A stretch of 64,000 nt of DNA from positions 1,488,001 to 1,552,000 of the forward strand of contig JACTVC010000005.1 in NCBI GenBank assembly GCA_018417955.1, given 5' to 3'. The stretch is from Laccaria trichodermophora. Taxonomy: Eukaryota > Basidiomycota > Agaricomycetes > Agaricales > Hydnangiaceae. The notes below the pieces were generated by a model. The model was given only the letters and a program-made list of their open reading frames with translations. It was not told where the DNA came from and ran no database searches. Shown here piece by piece: positions 49,120-59,868 of the stretch. Made by a program: the position numbers and the translations under genes. Position 1 is the stretch's first letter, and every line of letters begins with the position of its first letter.

Positions 49120-49305
49120 GTTCATTCCAGTCACTGGATTCCAGTGCCATTCCGTTCCAGTCCATTCCAGGGACTGTTCCGGTGAAAATCCCGGAATCAC
49201 AATATTCCGTGGCTGGAGTGAAATTTTGGCTGGTAAATTCCACTGGAATGGCACCAGAATCCACTGGAATGACCGGAATCTGGCAGGAATATGTAGGGCA
49301 TCACT
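49120..49305 (-). repeat. GGAAT-type dispersed element, copy 7
   Basis: On the minus strand it begins GGTCTTAGTGATGCCCTACA and includes TTCCGGTCATTCCAGTGGAT, an internal CCAGCCAAAATTTCACTCCA stretch shared with the 41.6-kb copy, and a tail GTGACTGGAATGAACAC. Confidence 0.7.
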
Positions 49306-49799
49306 AAGACCTCCCACAGTATGGCCATAAGCTGATTTCTCCCACACTTTTTAGTGGTGTCACATAGTGTCCAAAGGAGTGAATTTTGTGACATTTTGCC
49401 CACTTTCTCAAATGGTGTATCTATTCATGTTCCAGGCTTTGTTTATGCTGAAAATGTGGAATTACATAGAAGATGTATTGGTAAACAGGAATGTCATGTC
49501 AGAATGAATTGTTTGGGCGTGTGGCCACTACAAAATGGGAATGTCCTTATGTGTCTGAAGGAGTGCCAGAACACTGTAGAAAACTTGATTCCAATATTTC
49601 CTTTGACTAAGCATAACAAGCATATTTCTACCTCAACATTTGTTGTGAGGTTCCCGCATTCTCAATATTTCTTTCATCATCCTGCAAATTTTCTAAAAAA
49701 TGGTTACTCTGTCATGTGTGAATCACCTGATATCATAGAGACATCTACATCTGCCTCCTTGTCAGTCAGCAACTTTGCAATGGTCTCATGACCTCCATT

Positions 49800-52700
49800 T
49801 CATGCTGCTTGGAGCACATTTCCATAATCTCCTCTCTGTGCATTTACATCTGCTCCATTCTCTATCAGCAGCTTTGCAATTGCCATATAGCCCATTTTTA
49901 ATGCTGCTTGAAGTGCATTTCCATCTCTTCCTCCCTTTTCATTTACGTCTGCCCCCTTCTCTATTAACAGCTTTGCAACAGCCTCATGGCCTGCAATTGA
50001 TGCTGCCTGGAGTGCATTTCCATATATTCCTCCCTGTGCATTTACATCTGCCCCCTTATCAATCAGCAACTTTGCAATAGCCTCATGGCCTTTATGTGAG
50101 GCTGCTTGAAGTGCATTTCCATATCTTCCTTGCAGTTTATTTACATCTGCCCCCTTCTCTATCAGCAGCTTTTCCATTGCCTCATGGCCTGTAATTGATG
50201 CTGCCTGGAGTGCATTTCCATATATTTCTCCTTGTGCATTTACATCTGCCTCCCTCTCCATCAACAGCATCGCAATAGCTTTGTCTGATGCTGCATAGAG
50301 TACATTTTCACCAAATTTTGTCTGTGCATTTACATCTGCCCCCTTATCAATCAGCAACTTTGCGACAGCCTCATGGCCTGTAATTGATGCTGCCTGGAGT
50401 GCATTGGCATATATTCCTCCCTGTGCATTTACATCTGCCCCCTTATCAATCAGCAACTTTGCAATAGCCTCATGGCCTCCATTTGATGCTGCTTGGAGTG
50501 CATTTCCATAATCTCCTCCCTGTGCATTTACATCTGCGCCCTTCTCTATCAACAGCCTTGCAACTGCCTCATAGCCCTCCTTTGATGCTGCTTGAAGTGC
50601 ATTTCTATATCTTCCTCCCTGTTTATTTACATCTGCCCCATTCTCTATCAACAGCTTTGCAACAGTCTCATGGCCTGTAATTGATGCTGCCTGGAGTGCA
50701 TTGTCATATATTCCTCCCTGTGCATTTACATCTACTCCATTCTCTATCAGCAGCTTCACAATTGCCTTATAGCCCTCCTTTGATGCTGCTTGAAGTGCAT
50801 TTCTATATCTTCCTCCCTTTTTATTTACATCTGCCCCCTTCTCTATCAACAGTTTTGCAATGGCCTCATACCCTTCCCTTGATGCTACATAGAGTGCATT
50901 TTCACCATATTTTGTCTGTGCATTTACATCTGCCCCCTTATCAATCAGCAACTTTGCAACAGCCTCATGTCCTGCAATCAATGCTGCCTGGAGTACATTT
51001 TCATATATTCCACCCTGTGCATTTACATCTGCCCCCTTATCAATCAGCAACTTTGCAATAGCCTCATGGCCTCCATTTGATGCTGCTTGGAGTGCATTTC
51101 CATATCTTCCTCCCTGTTTATTTACATCTGCCCCCTTCTCTATCAACAGCTTTGCAATGGCCTCATACCCTTCCCTTGATGCTACATAGAGTGCATTTCC
51201 ACCATATTGTGTCTGTGCATTTACATCTGCCCCCTTATCAATCAGCAACTTTGCAACAGCCTCATGGCATGTAATCAATGCTGCCTGGAGTGCATTTTCA
51301 TATATTCCTCCCTGTGCATTTACATCTGCCCCCCCATCAATCAGCAACTTTGCAATAGCCTCATGGCCTCCATTTGATGCTGCTTGGAGTGCATTTCCAT
51401 AATCTCCTCCCTGTGCATTTACATCTGCGCCCTTCTCTATCAACAGCCTTGCAACTGCCTCATAGCCCTCCTTTGATGCTGCTTGAAGTGCATTTCCATA
51501 TCTTCCTCCCTGTTTATTTACATCTGCCCCCTTCTCTATCAACAGCTTTGCAATGGCCTCATGTCCTCCTTTTGATGCTACCTGGAGTGCATTTCCATAC
51601 ACTCCTCCTTGTGCATCTGCATCTGCTCCCATTTCTAGCAAAGCATATGATGCTGCAGTCAATCCAGCAATTGATGCATAATATAGTGGTTTTGCAGTGT
51701 CAACTTTTTGTTTTTGTAGATTGTGATGACCCCCATCATCTATGTCACAAAGTCGAATCCAGTTCACAAAAGCAGCATTTTCTTCTGTCAGAAGCTTCAT
51801 CATCAAAGCAAATTCTAGAGATGACTGATATTTAATTTTGGTACCAGAATGTGCATGTGTAATCCAATGCTGGGCAGCATACTTTGCAAGAGGGAAGGAT
51901 TCATCCACATTCATATCAAATGGCTCAGATGTATGGAATTGCAAAAGATAGGCCAGACAGATTTGAGTTATGACAGAGTGTGACAGCTCTTCACTGAAGC
52001 TCAAGTCTCTGACTTGCTTGACAGAATGATTTTGAACATACTGAGATATTAGATATTCCTTGACAGAAAAGTGGGAGAGCTTGATAAGACCTATTTATAT
52101 TTAATAGTCAGTGTTCATTTCAGTCTGGTATCATCTTGAATCTTACCTTCTGATTTTATAATGAAACTAGAACATATTTTCAAGACATCATTAATATCTT
52201 GAAGTTCATTGTCAAACTTATACTCTGGTCCACTCTCAGCAGAAAGATCAACAGCAGCAGTTGCAGCCAGCTCCTCCAGTGTCAGTGGACGAACAGCAAA
52301 AGACAGCCACTGTAAAAATGTTTTTACATAACCATGATCTTTTTCCTTCATTCCCAGCAAGATCTGATCATAAGTTTTATCCAAACCCTGAGGTAGATCA
52401 GCTAGCTGCTTTTTTAGATGAGCCTTGGTCCGGCACTCTTTGAGCTCATGTAGCTGTAGTGCAACCCAACGAAACCTAGAAATTCCATTTAGTAATTATT
52501 CTGTCATTCAAATGTTAATAATAAACATACATTCCATCTGCTTGTTTCATTAATGTCAACTTAATTTGCTCTTGAGTGTCAGAATTCCATTTTTTCAAAT
52601 CAGAGTCATTCTGAAGCTGATAGTCAAGATAGGTCACAAGATCATGATTCTCAGATTCTTTGACCAAGTCAAGATAATGATAAGACCTGAATTTGTCTAC

Positions 52701-54458
52701 AATCTCCTGTTCTGGGCGACTAGTAACTAACAAGTGAAGCCTCAGATTTATATCTTTCTCAAGATTCTCCAGGATAACAGTCTGAATCCAGTTTAGAAGT
52801 TTTTCTCTTTCAGTACATTCATCAAGAGCATCCAGAATTATAAATGTTGAACTAAAGCCATCAAGCATTGCTTGAAGAGTATTCTGCAGATCATCCAGAG
52901 TTGGCTCTTGATGGCCATTGCAACAGTGAGCATATAGATTCACTAAGACTTTGGGCACTCCACCCTTACATTTGCAAGAGAATTGCCAGATGAGTGATCG
53001 CATCAGTTTATCACATAGCTGGAAATCCTTCTGTGAGTCTCTTCCATCAAAAAAGAAATATGCAGTGGCAGAATTGAAGCTTTGAAGGATATTGTGAATT
53101 ATTGCTGAGCTGTTAAAAAATAGTTTAATTTAATTTCATATAAATGTTTGAATTTTTCAACCTTAAAATGGTTTTCCCAGAGCCAGCTGGAAAGACTGTC
53201 AATAACATACAAATTTCTTTAACAGAAAGACTTACATTTTCCTTTGATCCAGAGAAAGCTAGGTTGTTTGAGCCACCCAGAAAATGTGTTTCCATTGAGA
53301 AACCATTGACAGGTACCTGATTGACTCTCCAGCATTGAATGTGCAGCATTGTAGTTGATAGATTCCTTGGGTGGAGAGAGCCACTTATAAATCTTCTCCA
53401 CTGTAACAAAAAAAATGAAGTCAGTTATATATTTGAAACAAGAACCTGAAATAATACCCAGTTGTTCATCTCTAACCACCCCAAGTGTGATTTGAATATT
53501 TGGGTCCACACCTACAACCACAGAATAATATTAAGATGAATGATGCCTTCCTTACTGCTAACCTTGATTGATGGTACCTAAAATATACTTAAAAACAATA
53601 AAATCTGATGACCCAAAACCACAAACCATAGTTAGAGCCTGTGATCACATTGTGAGCTGAAATGATGTTTGTAGTCTCTGCATAGTCTTCAGATTTGAGC
53701 TAGACTATATTTATCAGAGTACTGACCAGCAGGCACCACTTCTGCATTCATAGCAGAAACAATAGGCAGAGAGGTAGGCAAGTCAGAACTTAGAGGACCT
53801 ATACAGAGTTATCCAAATTGGGATAGAAAGATTTAGAGCAAGCACAAACCAATCAAGATAGGAGAAGAGTGTTGCAAAATATCAACTCCTTCCTCAGGAC
53901 CTTCAACCTGATTAACTGTGAGATTCAAATTCACAAAGGTCAATATCAAATTTATAGCAAACAGATTGAGGGGTATCTCACAGGCAGCAGTCATTTCAGT
54001 ACCAGCCAATGCCAAGCCTATATTCAAAACAGGAGCAATTGTGGGGGAGGTAGCTGGGTGGGAACTCAGGGCATCTATATTAGTGTTACCAATGATGAAT
54101 GATAGAGGTTTGGAGGATAATGCAGACCAGTGGAAGCGGGTAAAACTTGTTGCAAGCACTCAACCACTCCGTCCTCAGAGACACCAACCTGATCGCCTGC
54201 AAATTTGATTCAATGAGCAATCAATGTTCACTCCGAGGCAAGATGAATAAAATATATCTTACTGGTGACTGGCATGGCTATGTTCGCCGCGCGGATGGTC
54301 GAAGATGGGGTCATCAAGATAGGCGGGTCAGAGCTGGGGCGAGGTAGATCATTGCTAGTGATGTCCGCGGGTTGAGCCATCGGTGAGCGTGATCTCATAA
54401 ATGCTTTCTTCAGTCTAGCAAACGGTTTGAGCAGAGGGCGATTGGTTGGAATAGACAT
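49800..54458 (-). CDS. STAND/NLR protein: NACHT NTPase with 18 near-identical ankyrin repeats
   Basis: Minus-strand exons: 54458-54263, 54196 to about 54088, further short N-terminal exons not fully resolved, then 53458 (at least)-53400 region, 53400-53236, 53186-53162, 53109-52531, 52475-52147 and 52090-49800. Features in order are a Pro/Ser-rich start (MSIPTNRPLLKPFARLKKAF), WLSPPKESINYN, Walker A GKSGSGKT split by introns, the Walker B region STFIILDALDECTE, LLVTSRPEQEI, FRWVALQLHELK, the winged-helix region LPQGLDKTYDQILLGM and LIKLSHFSVKEYLIS. The C-terminus is ankyrin repeats, 33 residues each (GGDYGNALQAASNGGHEAIA, then KLLIDKGADVNAQ). Fungal NLRs sense non-self or cellular damage and can trigger defence or heterokaryon incompatibility. 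The frame stops at 49800 inside repeat 19, where TCA of the repeat consensus reads TGA; about 24 further codons of repeat follow. It may be mildly truncated but functional. Confidence 0.85.
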
Positions 54459-54499
54459 CGTTAGACGACAAGATGGAAGTTGAGAGGAAGATGTGTAGG

Positions 54500-55930
54500 G
54501 TGTGGCTGTGCAACGCCGCTTTCCCAGACATCTGTTGACGACCAAAACACGTCTTGTTCTCCTAAGCGACCCACTTATGAACCCTCCTACTTGCGAAATC
54601 GTTGGTGTCAAGTCGATGTTGTCTTTGTTCGGCTTCGATGGACCCATAGACTCGACTCCGCCGCGACCCCGTCATCGAAGGGGTTTCACTCTTTATGTTG
54701 TTCAGCCACTGCCGACATTGCCTGGAAACTCTTGCTCGACCTCCCACTGCAATCAAACGAAACCCGATGGCTGCTTTCGTCAACATGTACCGATGTAGAG
54801 AGAGCGAGGAGTCGTTGGGATTCGAAGAGTTCACTCATAGGCGAGTGCATCAGCTCTGAGTGAGTTCCTCCCCTTTCTACCTCACCTCATTTTCCTCTTC
54901 TGTGCCGCAGCCAAACTCCCCCCCCCCCCGTCTTCACCGTGCCCACGTTAGTCTAACATACTGATAATTCTTCGACAGTTCCGGTCCTCTTTACTTCCTT
55001 TACGAAAGACATGCTTCTAAAGCGTGCAAGGCCGCAAGCACAAGTTTCTACTGGTACGGCGATTGAAATCTTGGAATTGGGAAGATTACCAGTGGATGCT
55101 TACAGTATAGACAGGATGGAATCGACCTTTTCTTTTGGCTCCAAGTCCATTTTCGGACTCCCACCCGGTGACCCACTCGAAGCCACGTTGCATATGACAG
55201 AAGAAACTTTGTTAGCTCCAGTCGACCGTTTTCTTTCCTCCAAGTCGACAACGCCTCCCGAAACGGCCTTTACACTGCAGACGTGGCTGCTCGACGCTCA
55301 TACACTCTCGACAAGCTCCCCACACCATCCTAGGTCACCTCCGTCAACCTGATCATCAACGCAAGACTCAGCTGGGGAGTACTAGGGATAACGGATATCT
55401 TTCCTTTGGTAAGTTATTGCCCTTGCGTTATCTATTCATTCATACCCTTCTCCCTTCCTCGACCTCTGAATTCCTTATCACATCGCATATATTCAATCTT
55501 TTGCCTCGCTAACTGCCCCCGTTCGTTACTCAGGTCTTGGTTTCATAACACCAACGCAAGCCCCACTTCGACGTCTTTCTGAGGACCGCCATGCCGTGGC
55601 CACTCGCATCCCTTCGTACATCGACTCACAAAGGAGATTGCTATGGGTCAATCCATTTAACGAACTCGCCTCCATACCGAGTCTCAAATCTTTGCCAGTG
55701 GCCGCAGGCAGATCTCCCACATGCATTGATCGCCTCATCGGCTGCGGCCACCTGAGTGGCTACTCGGCCATTCTCCTTTCTCAAAGCTCGCTCAGTGCTC
55801 CGAACTTCTCAGTTACTTCATTCCCGACGCTATGTGTGTCGTTACGTACATGGTATACCACCCGATGGCTCCAATGTTTGCCTGGACGCAGCGTTCACAC
55901 CGCGTAGATCATCCGTCATACGTATCCATC
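54500..55930 (+). other. Coding-like stretch of unknown identity, possibly a decayed gene
   Basis: The GC content rises again here. Several plus-strand segments look coding: an N-terminal block near 54650-54860, a 113-codon block at 55011-55352 (MLLKRARPQAQVSTGTAIEI and SIDRMESTFSFGSKSIFGLP), and one at 55540-55850 (AVATRIPSYIDSQRRLLWVN and PFNELASIPSLKSLP). They lie in different frames with intron-like gaps (GTGAGT-type donor near 54859), and I could not join them or recognise a family. A divergent promoter shared with the NLR gene would lie around 54460-54640. It could be a real multi-exon gene or a remnant displaced by the adjacent duplication. Confidence 0.3.
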
Positions 55931-55936
55931 CGCACG

Positions 55937-57738
55937 TAACAGTGTATCAGTTTCCTTTCCATTCTCTGACAACCGCGCGCTGGCTATCGAGGTTCGTGTC
56001 CCGCATCAGGGGATCAAGGCAAAATGGGTGGGAACCAAAATGAGGAAGGCAGAGACATTGCCAGGGGGTGGACAGGCCAGCACATATTACAACTTCGTTT
56101 GACCGAGCGCAGTGAATTTGAGGAACTGCTCAGAAGAATACGCCCTATTATGTTCGGTGAGCACCGTCCTCTTGGATCATATCCGTTTGCTAAAATTTAT
56201 TGCACCAAGATTTCCCATTTTCGATTCTTCCGCCCAGCATAGCATTTTAGAATTGAGGCTCCACGTTTGATGATCCATTTTTGCCGAAATTTTCTTCTGT
56301 AGCTGGCGTCAATTATAAGCTGGTGGCTAGTGTCAAGGTACCTGTTGCCACTGCCAAAGTACACGTTGTTGCACAAGGATCTGCTCCTCGGGTGCCCTCT
56401 GCTGTTCCTACCCCAGACACCAGCCTCACGTTCAGCTTCGTTTAAACCCGCAGTTCCACAGTATTTGGCTGCAGACCAAAAAAAAGCTGCTTTGAGGCGA
56501 TACGAAGAAGCAAAGAGGGCAGTGGACCGTACTCTAGGTGGATCCATGAGTGACGATTGTCACGGCTCAGGATCCTGTTGCTTATGATTCGCTGTACCCT
56601 GCCGGCTCTTCCTCTTAAAGTGGCGGCGCGTATGTGAGCCGCAGGATGCTGCTGCACTTCGCAATAACGCCAATACGGAACCACCTTTGAATCCTCCCCC
56701 AGTCCCTAGCTCTTCTTCCACTGATTATGCCGACACCCTTGCCCCAATTTGAGCCTCGTGATGCCCTATCGCTTGAAAACAACGCCAATGTTAAGCCACA
56801 GCCGCCTCCTCGTTCTAATACTAGCACTACCGGAAAAGTTAGATCCCCTGCACGAACTCCGAGTGCTAGTTCTACGGGCGGTCCACGGCCAACACCTTAC
56901 CACCCACTGCAGGGGCAGTGGTAGGGTACCAACAGCCATCGAAGAAACGGCTATGCTAAAATCCAGAAGCTACGGAGGCTCCTCAACCGCTGCGCATGAA
57001 TGAAAACACTCTTAAGTCCATTGAATGGCCGACAAGCCAATGCGAGTGTTTCCCCTCCTTCCATTGTCCCTGGTCACGTTGGAGAGTCTCCTGCCCCCCC
57101 TGCTCAAACTCCCCAATCTCTGATGCCCAGACCTCTTGTGAGATACATCCAAGAAACGCAGGAGGAAGATGCACGTGTTTCGAGGTTCACTATGAACGGA
57201 GACAATCCGTCTTTGGATGGCCATAATCATTCGAGCCATTCTCCGAACTTGCTCAATGGGAAAGGAAATCGGGCTCCATCCCCGCTGCCCAGTGCCGCTG
57301 CAAATGACCAGCTGCAGTTCACACCTCTCCTGGCCGGGTATGAGGGCTCCAGTGTTGCCCTCAAGTCTCCTGGGCCCCCACCCCCGCTCCCACCAAAACC
57401 TGCTGAGTGAGAGAGAACCACGTTCATGACTATGTTTCCCCTATATCCCCGTTTTCCATCTCAACTCATTTGTTCTTGCCGCAAGGCTCCATACCCTCCC
57501 TCACACTTGGCAGGGCGCTGAAACTGTTTATTATGTTTTCATCTTGCCCCCATATCGTCTGTTATACTGTTGGTGTCATTCCACTTGTTTTCATTACTAC
57601 CACCATTGTTTTTCGCTTAGCCGCATGTATGCTACCATTACTTACATCTTGGTGATACGCACCCCCTCCCCAACACTCATTTCACCTATTATCCCTACTC
57701 TCGCCGGCAAAACTTACGCTTCATGATCGGGAGGATGG
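55937..57738 (+). pseudogene. Partial, internally deleted copy of the arrestin-like gene
   Basis: Homology to the gene at 20.2-23.9 kb starts inside its third intron (ATCAGTTTCCTTTCCATTCT in both) and runs through exons 4-6. It then jumps at about 56330 from AGCTGGTGGCTAGTGT (parent 20905) to AAGGTACCTG (parent about 22672), losing the arrestin C-domain and half of the tail. It resumes with FTMNGDNPSLDGHNH and the end PPPPLPPKPAE, and continues through the 3' flank to 57738. In-frame stops (for example TTCGTTTGA in exon 4) and frameshifts show it is not functional. Its last 136 codons remain open. Divergence is moderate, so the duplication is not brand-new. Confidence 0.9.
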
Positions 57739-57891
57739 CAGGGAGCTTTTCGAGAGCATACGATTAGCGTCGTCAAGCTCATTTTTCGCTCCATCACACC
57801 AACTTCCAATCATTATCTTATCTTATCTTTGCAACTCCTTGCCAACACCGGTTACTCCGGGTCGTCCAACAGAACTCTTGCAAGTATATGT

Positions 57892-59427
57892 ATGGCGGCC
57901 TCTCTCCCCAAGTCTACCAATGCTCTAACCCTTCGCAAATCATCAGTTGAGCGGAAACCGATATACCACGATGTAGTCTTGGAATCTAGATCGCTCCCGC
58001 CGTTACAACCAGGGGAATTGCTTGTCAGAATCAATGCTGCTGCTTTCAACCACAAGGACGTATGCACTCTGCAATTTCTCTCCCCCTTCCGCGAAGACAG
58101 CTCATATACAATCAAAGGTATGGATACGGATGGGCCAGTATCCCGGAATTGTCATGGGGAGCGTTCTCGGCGGGGATGGTGCAGGTAAGTTGCTGGACAT
58201 GCCACATCCAAGGAAGTACATGTAAACACCAAACTAACTACCTCAGTACAGGTGTCGTCATCGCCTCTGGAAACGCAGGCGACCCATTGCTAGATAAACG
58301 CGTCTTTCTCACCCCCAGTCGAGGTTGGGAGAAAGCCCCAGACGCCCCCGAGTCGAGGTACGGCAATTCGCTAACCACTGGCTCCGTGACAGGTCGGATA
58401 CAAGTCAGCTAATCTCCTTATTGCTCAAATTTAGATTTGGTATCCTCGGTGGCGGTTCTTTTCCGCCCCTTGGAACTTTCACAGAATATGTGGTGGTCGA
58501 ACGAGACCAAGTGATATTGTCCCCCGACCACCTAGACGATGTTCATGCTGCAGCGTGGCCTATTGGTGGTGTTACGGCTTGGAGGTAAGATATTGTCCTC
58601 TACCAGATATCTTTTGGAAAAACATTGATGCCTCGTTGTAGAGCCGTTTCCGTAAATGCGAACGTTCAACAAGGTCAGAACGTGCTCATAACAGGCGTAG
58701 GCGGTGGCGTAGCTCTCATCGCGTTACAACTATGCATTGCAAAGGGTGTTTCCGTCTATGTAACGAGCGGTAACCCGGAAAAGATCCAGAAAGCGATAGC
58801 ACTTGGAGCTAAGGGAGGTGCAAACTACAAAGACAGTAAGTGCAAAATTAATCTGTACTGTATTTTACTAATCTCTGATTGTTTAAAAAAGAGGACTGGC
58901 CTGCTAAAATTGGGGCTTTAGTCCAATCCCATAACCAGAAGGGCACCATGTTGGATGCCGTTATCGACTCTGGCGGAGGCGATATTCTAGGCCAGATAAG
59001 CAACTACTTGAAGCAAGGCGGGAAAGTCGTTTGCTATGGCATGTACGCACAACTCCAATCTATACCCACCGCATAACCCAGATCGTGACCTTCCACGTCT
59101 GTTTTTAGGACCGCAAGCCCAAAGATCACATTCACGATGCGTGAATTGTTGAGAAACCAACAGCTGCTAGGTGCGCATCCATCGCGTACGGCTGTTCTAC
59201 CTGATCTCTAACACCACTGGTTCACCCTAGGCTCTACGATGGGTTCCCACAAAGACTTGGAAGACGCCACGAAGTTCATCGAGAAGCACCGCATCGTGCC
59301 TATCGTCACGCGCATCCTCCATGGGTTGGAATCGGCAGAAGAGGGGTTCGAGTTGGTGAAGCGCGGGGATCACTTTGGTAAAGTTGTCATCAAGGTGGTG
59401 CATACCGACAAGTTGCCGAAACTGTAA
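57892..59427 (+). CDS. Medium-chain oxidoreductase, quinone reductase/YogA-like, eight exons, 364 aa
   Basis: Exons 57892-58059, 58118-58184, 58252-58357, 58435-58584, 58642-58835, 58892-59042, 59109-59170 and 59231-59427 sum to 1095 nt. The product starts MAASLPKSTNALTLRKSSVE and shows the GroES-like fold (LVRINAAAFNHKDVWIRMGQ, YPGIVMGSVLGGDGAGVV). It also has the Rossmann dinucleotide motif ITGVGGGVALIALQLC and a conserved end (GDHFGKVVIKV). It belongs to the zinc-independent-looking MDR group that includes quinone oxidoreductases; the usual catalytic-zinc Cys/His set of classical alcohol dehydrogenases is not evident. It probably reduces a carbonyl or quinone with NAD(P)H in the cytosol. 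Its last exon and 3' flank are partly duplicated at 61764-62118. Confidence 0.9.
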
Positions 59428-59868
59428 GGCGATAGTAAGCAATTTCGATAAAGTAGCGTCAAAGTAGCATCTTCATTCTTCGCGCGCAGAACAGATATCG
59501 GCACAGATGAATGCTTCGTGTCAACATGTAAGGTAGGATTCGAACAGAAAGCAAGGTCCGTATCAGGGGAGTTTCATCAGGAATCATAGTGTTGGCGTCA
59601 TTTAGATAGGTGTCATCCCAAATAAGACGTTCAAGGTACTTACATATGTTGCGTGCGCGAAAAAGATGGTCCCAAAGGATCTCTGTAGTGTTTAGAGGTG
59701 CATTAGAGCTGTAAGTAGTGCGCGAGACTAAGGTACCTTAACGATTACAAGCGTACAAACATGACCACAAGGAGTGAGCAAGAACAGTTCAACTGAACTC
59801 TCCTAAACTCCGTGACAAAATGTCTGAGCCACCAACACTCCTAAGCAGCCAAAAATTGTTATCCCACT

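Noticed and set aside
49354..49791. 145-codon plus-strand frame downstream of the NLR stop
   Set aside because: It overlaps the antisense of the last ankyrin repeat and shows no domain.
49775..51835. Plus-strand frames rich in HFHxxLPVHLHLPPS across the ankyrin exon
   Set aside because: They are antisense shadows of the ankyrin repeats.
26900..53800. CRISPR-like or phage-like arrays among the tandem repeats
   Set aside because: Repeat lengths, divergence and the eukaryotic gene structures around them rule out a prokaryotic system.
59530..59545. GGATTCGAAC, a possible T-arm of a minus-strand tRNA
   Set aside because: The flanks do not form the other stems; it lies in the 3' flank of the oxidoreductase.
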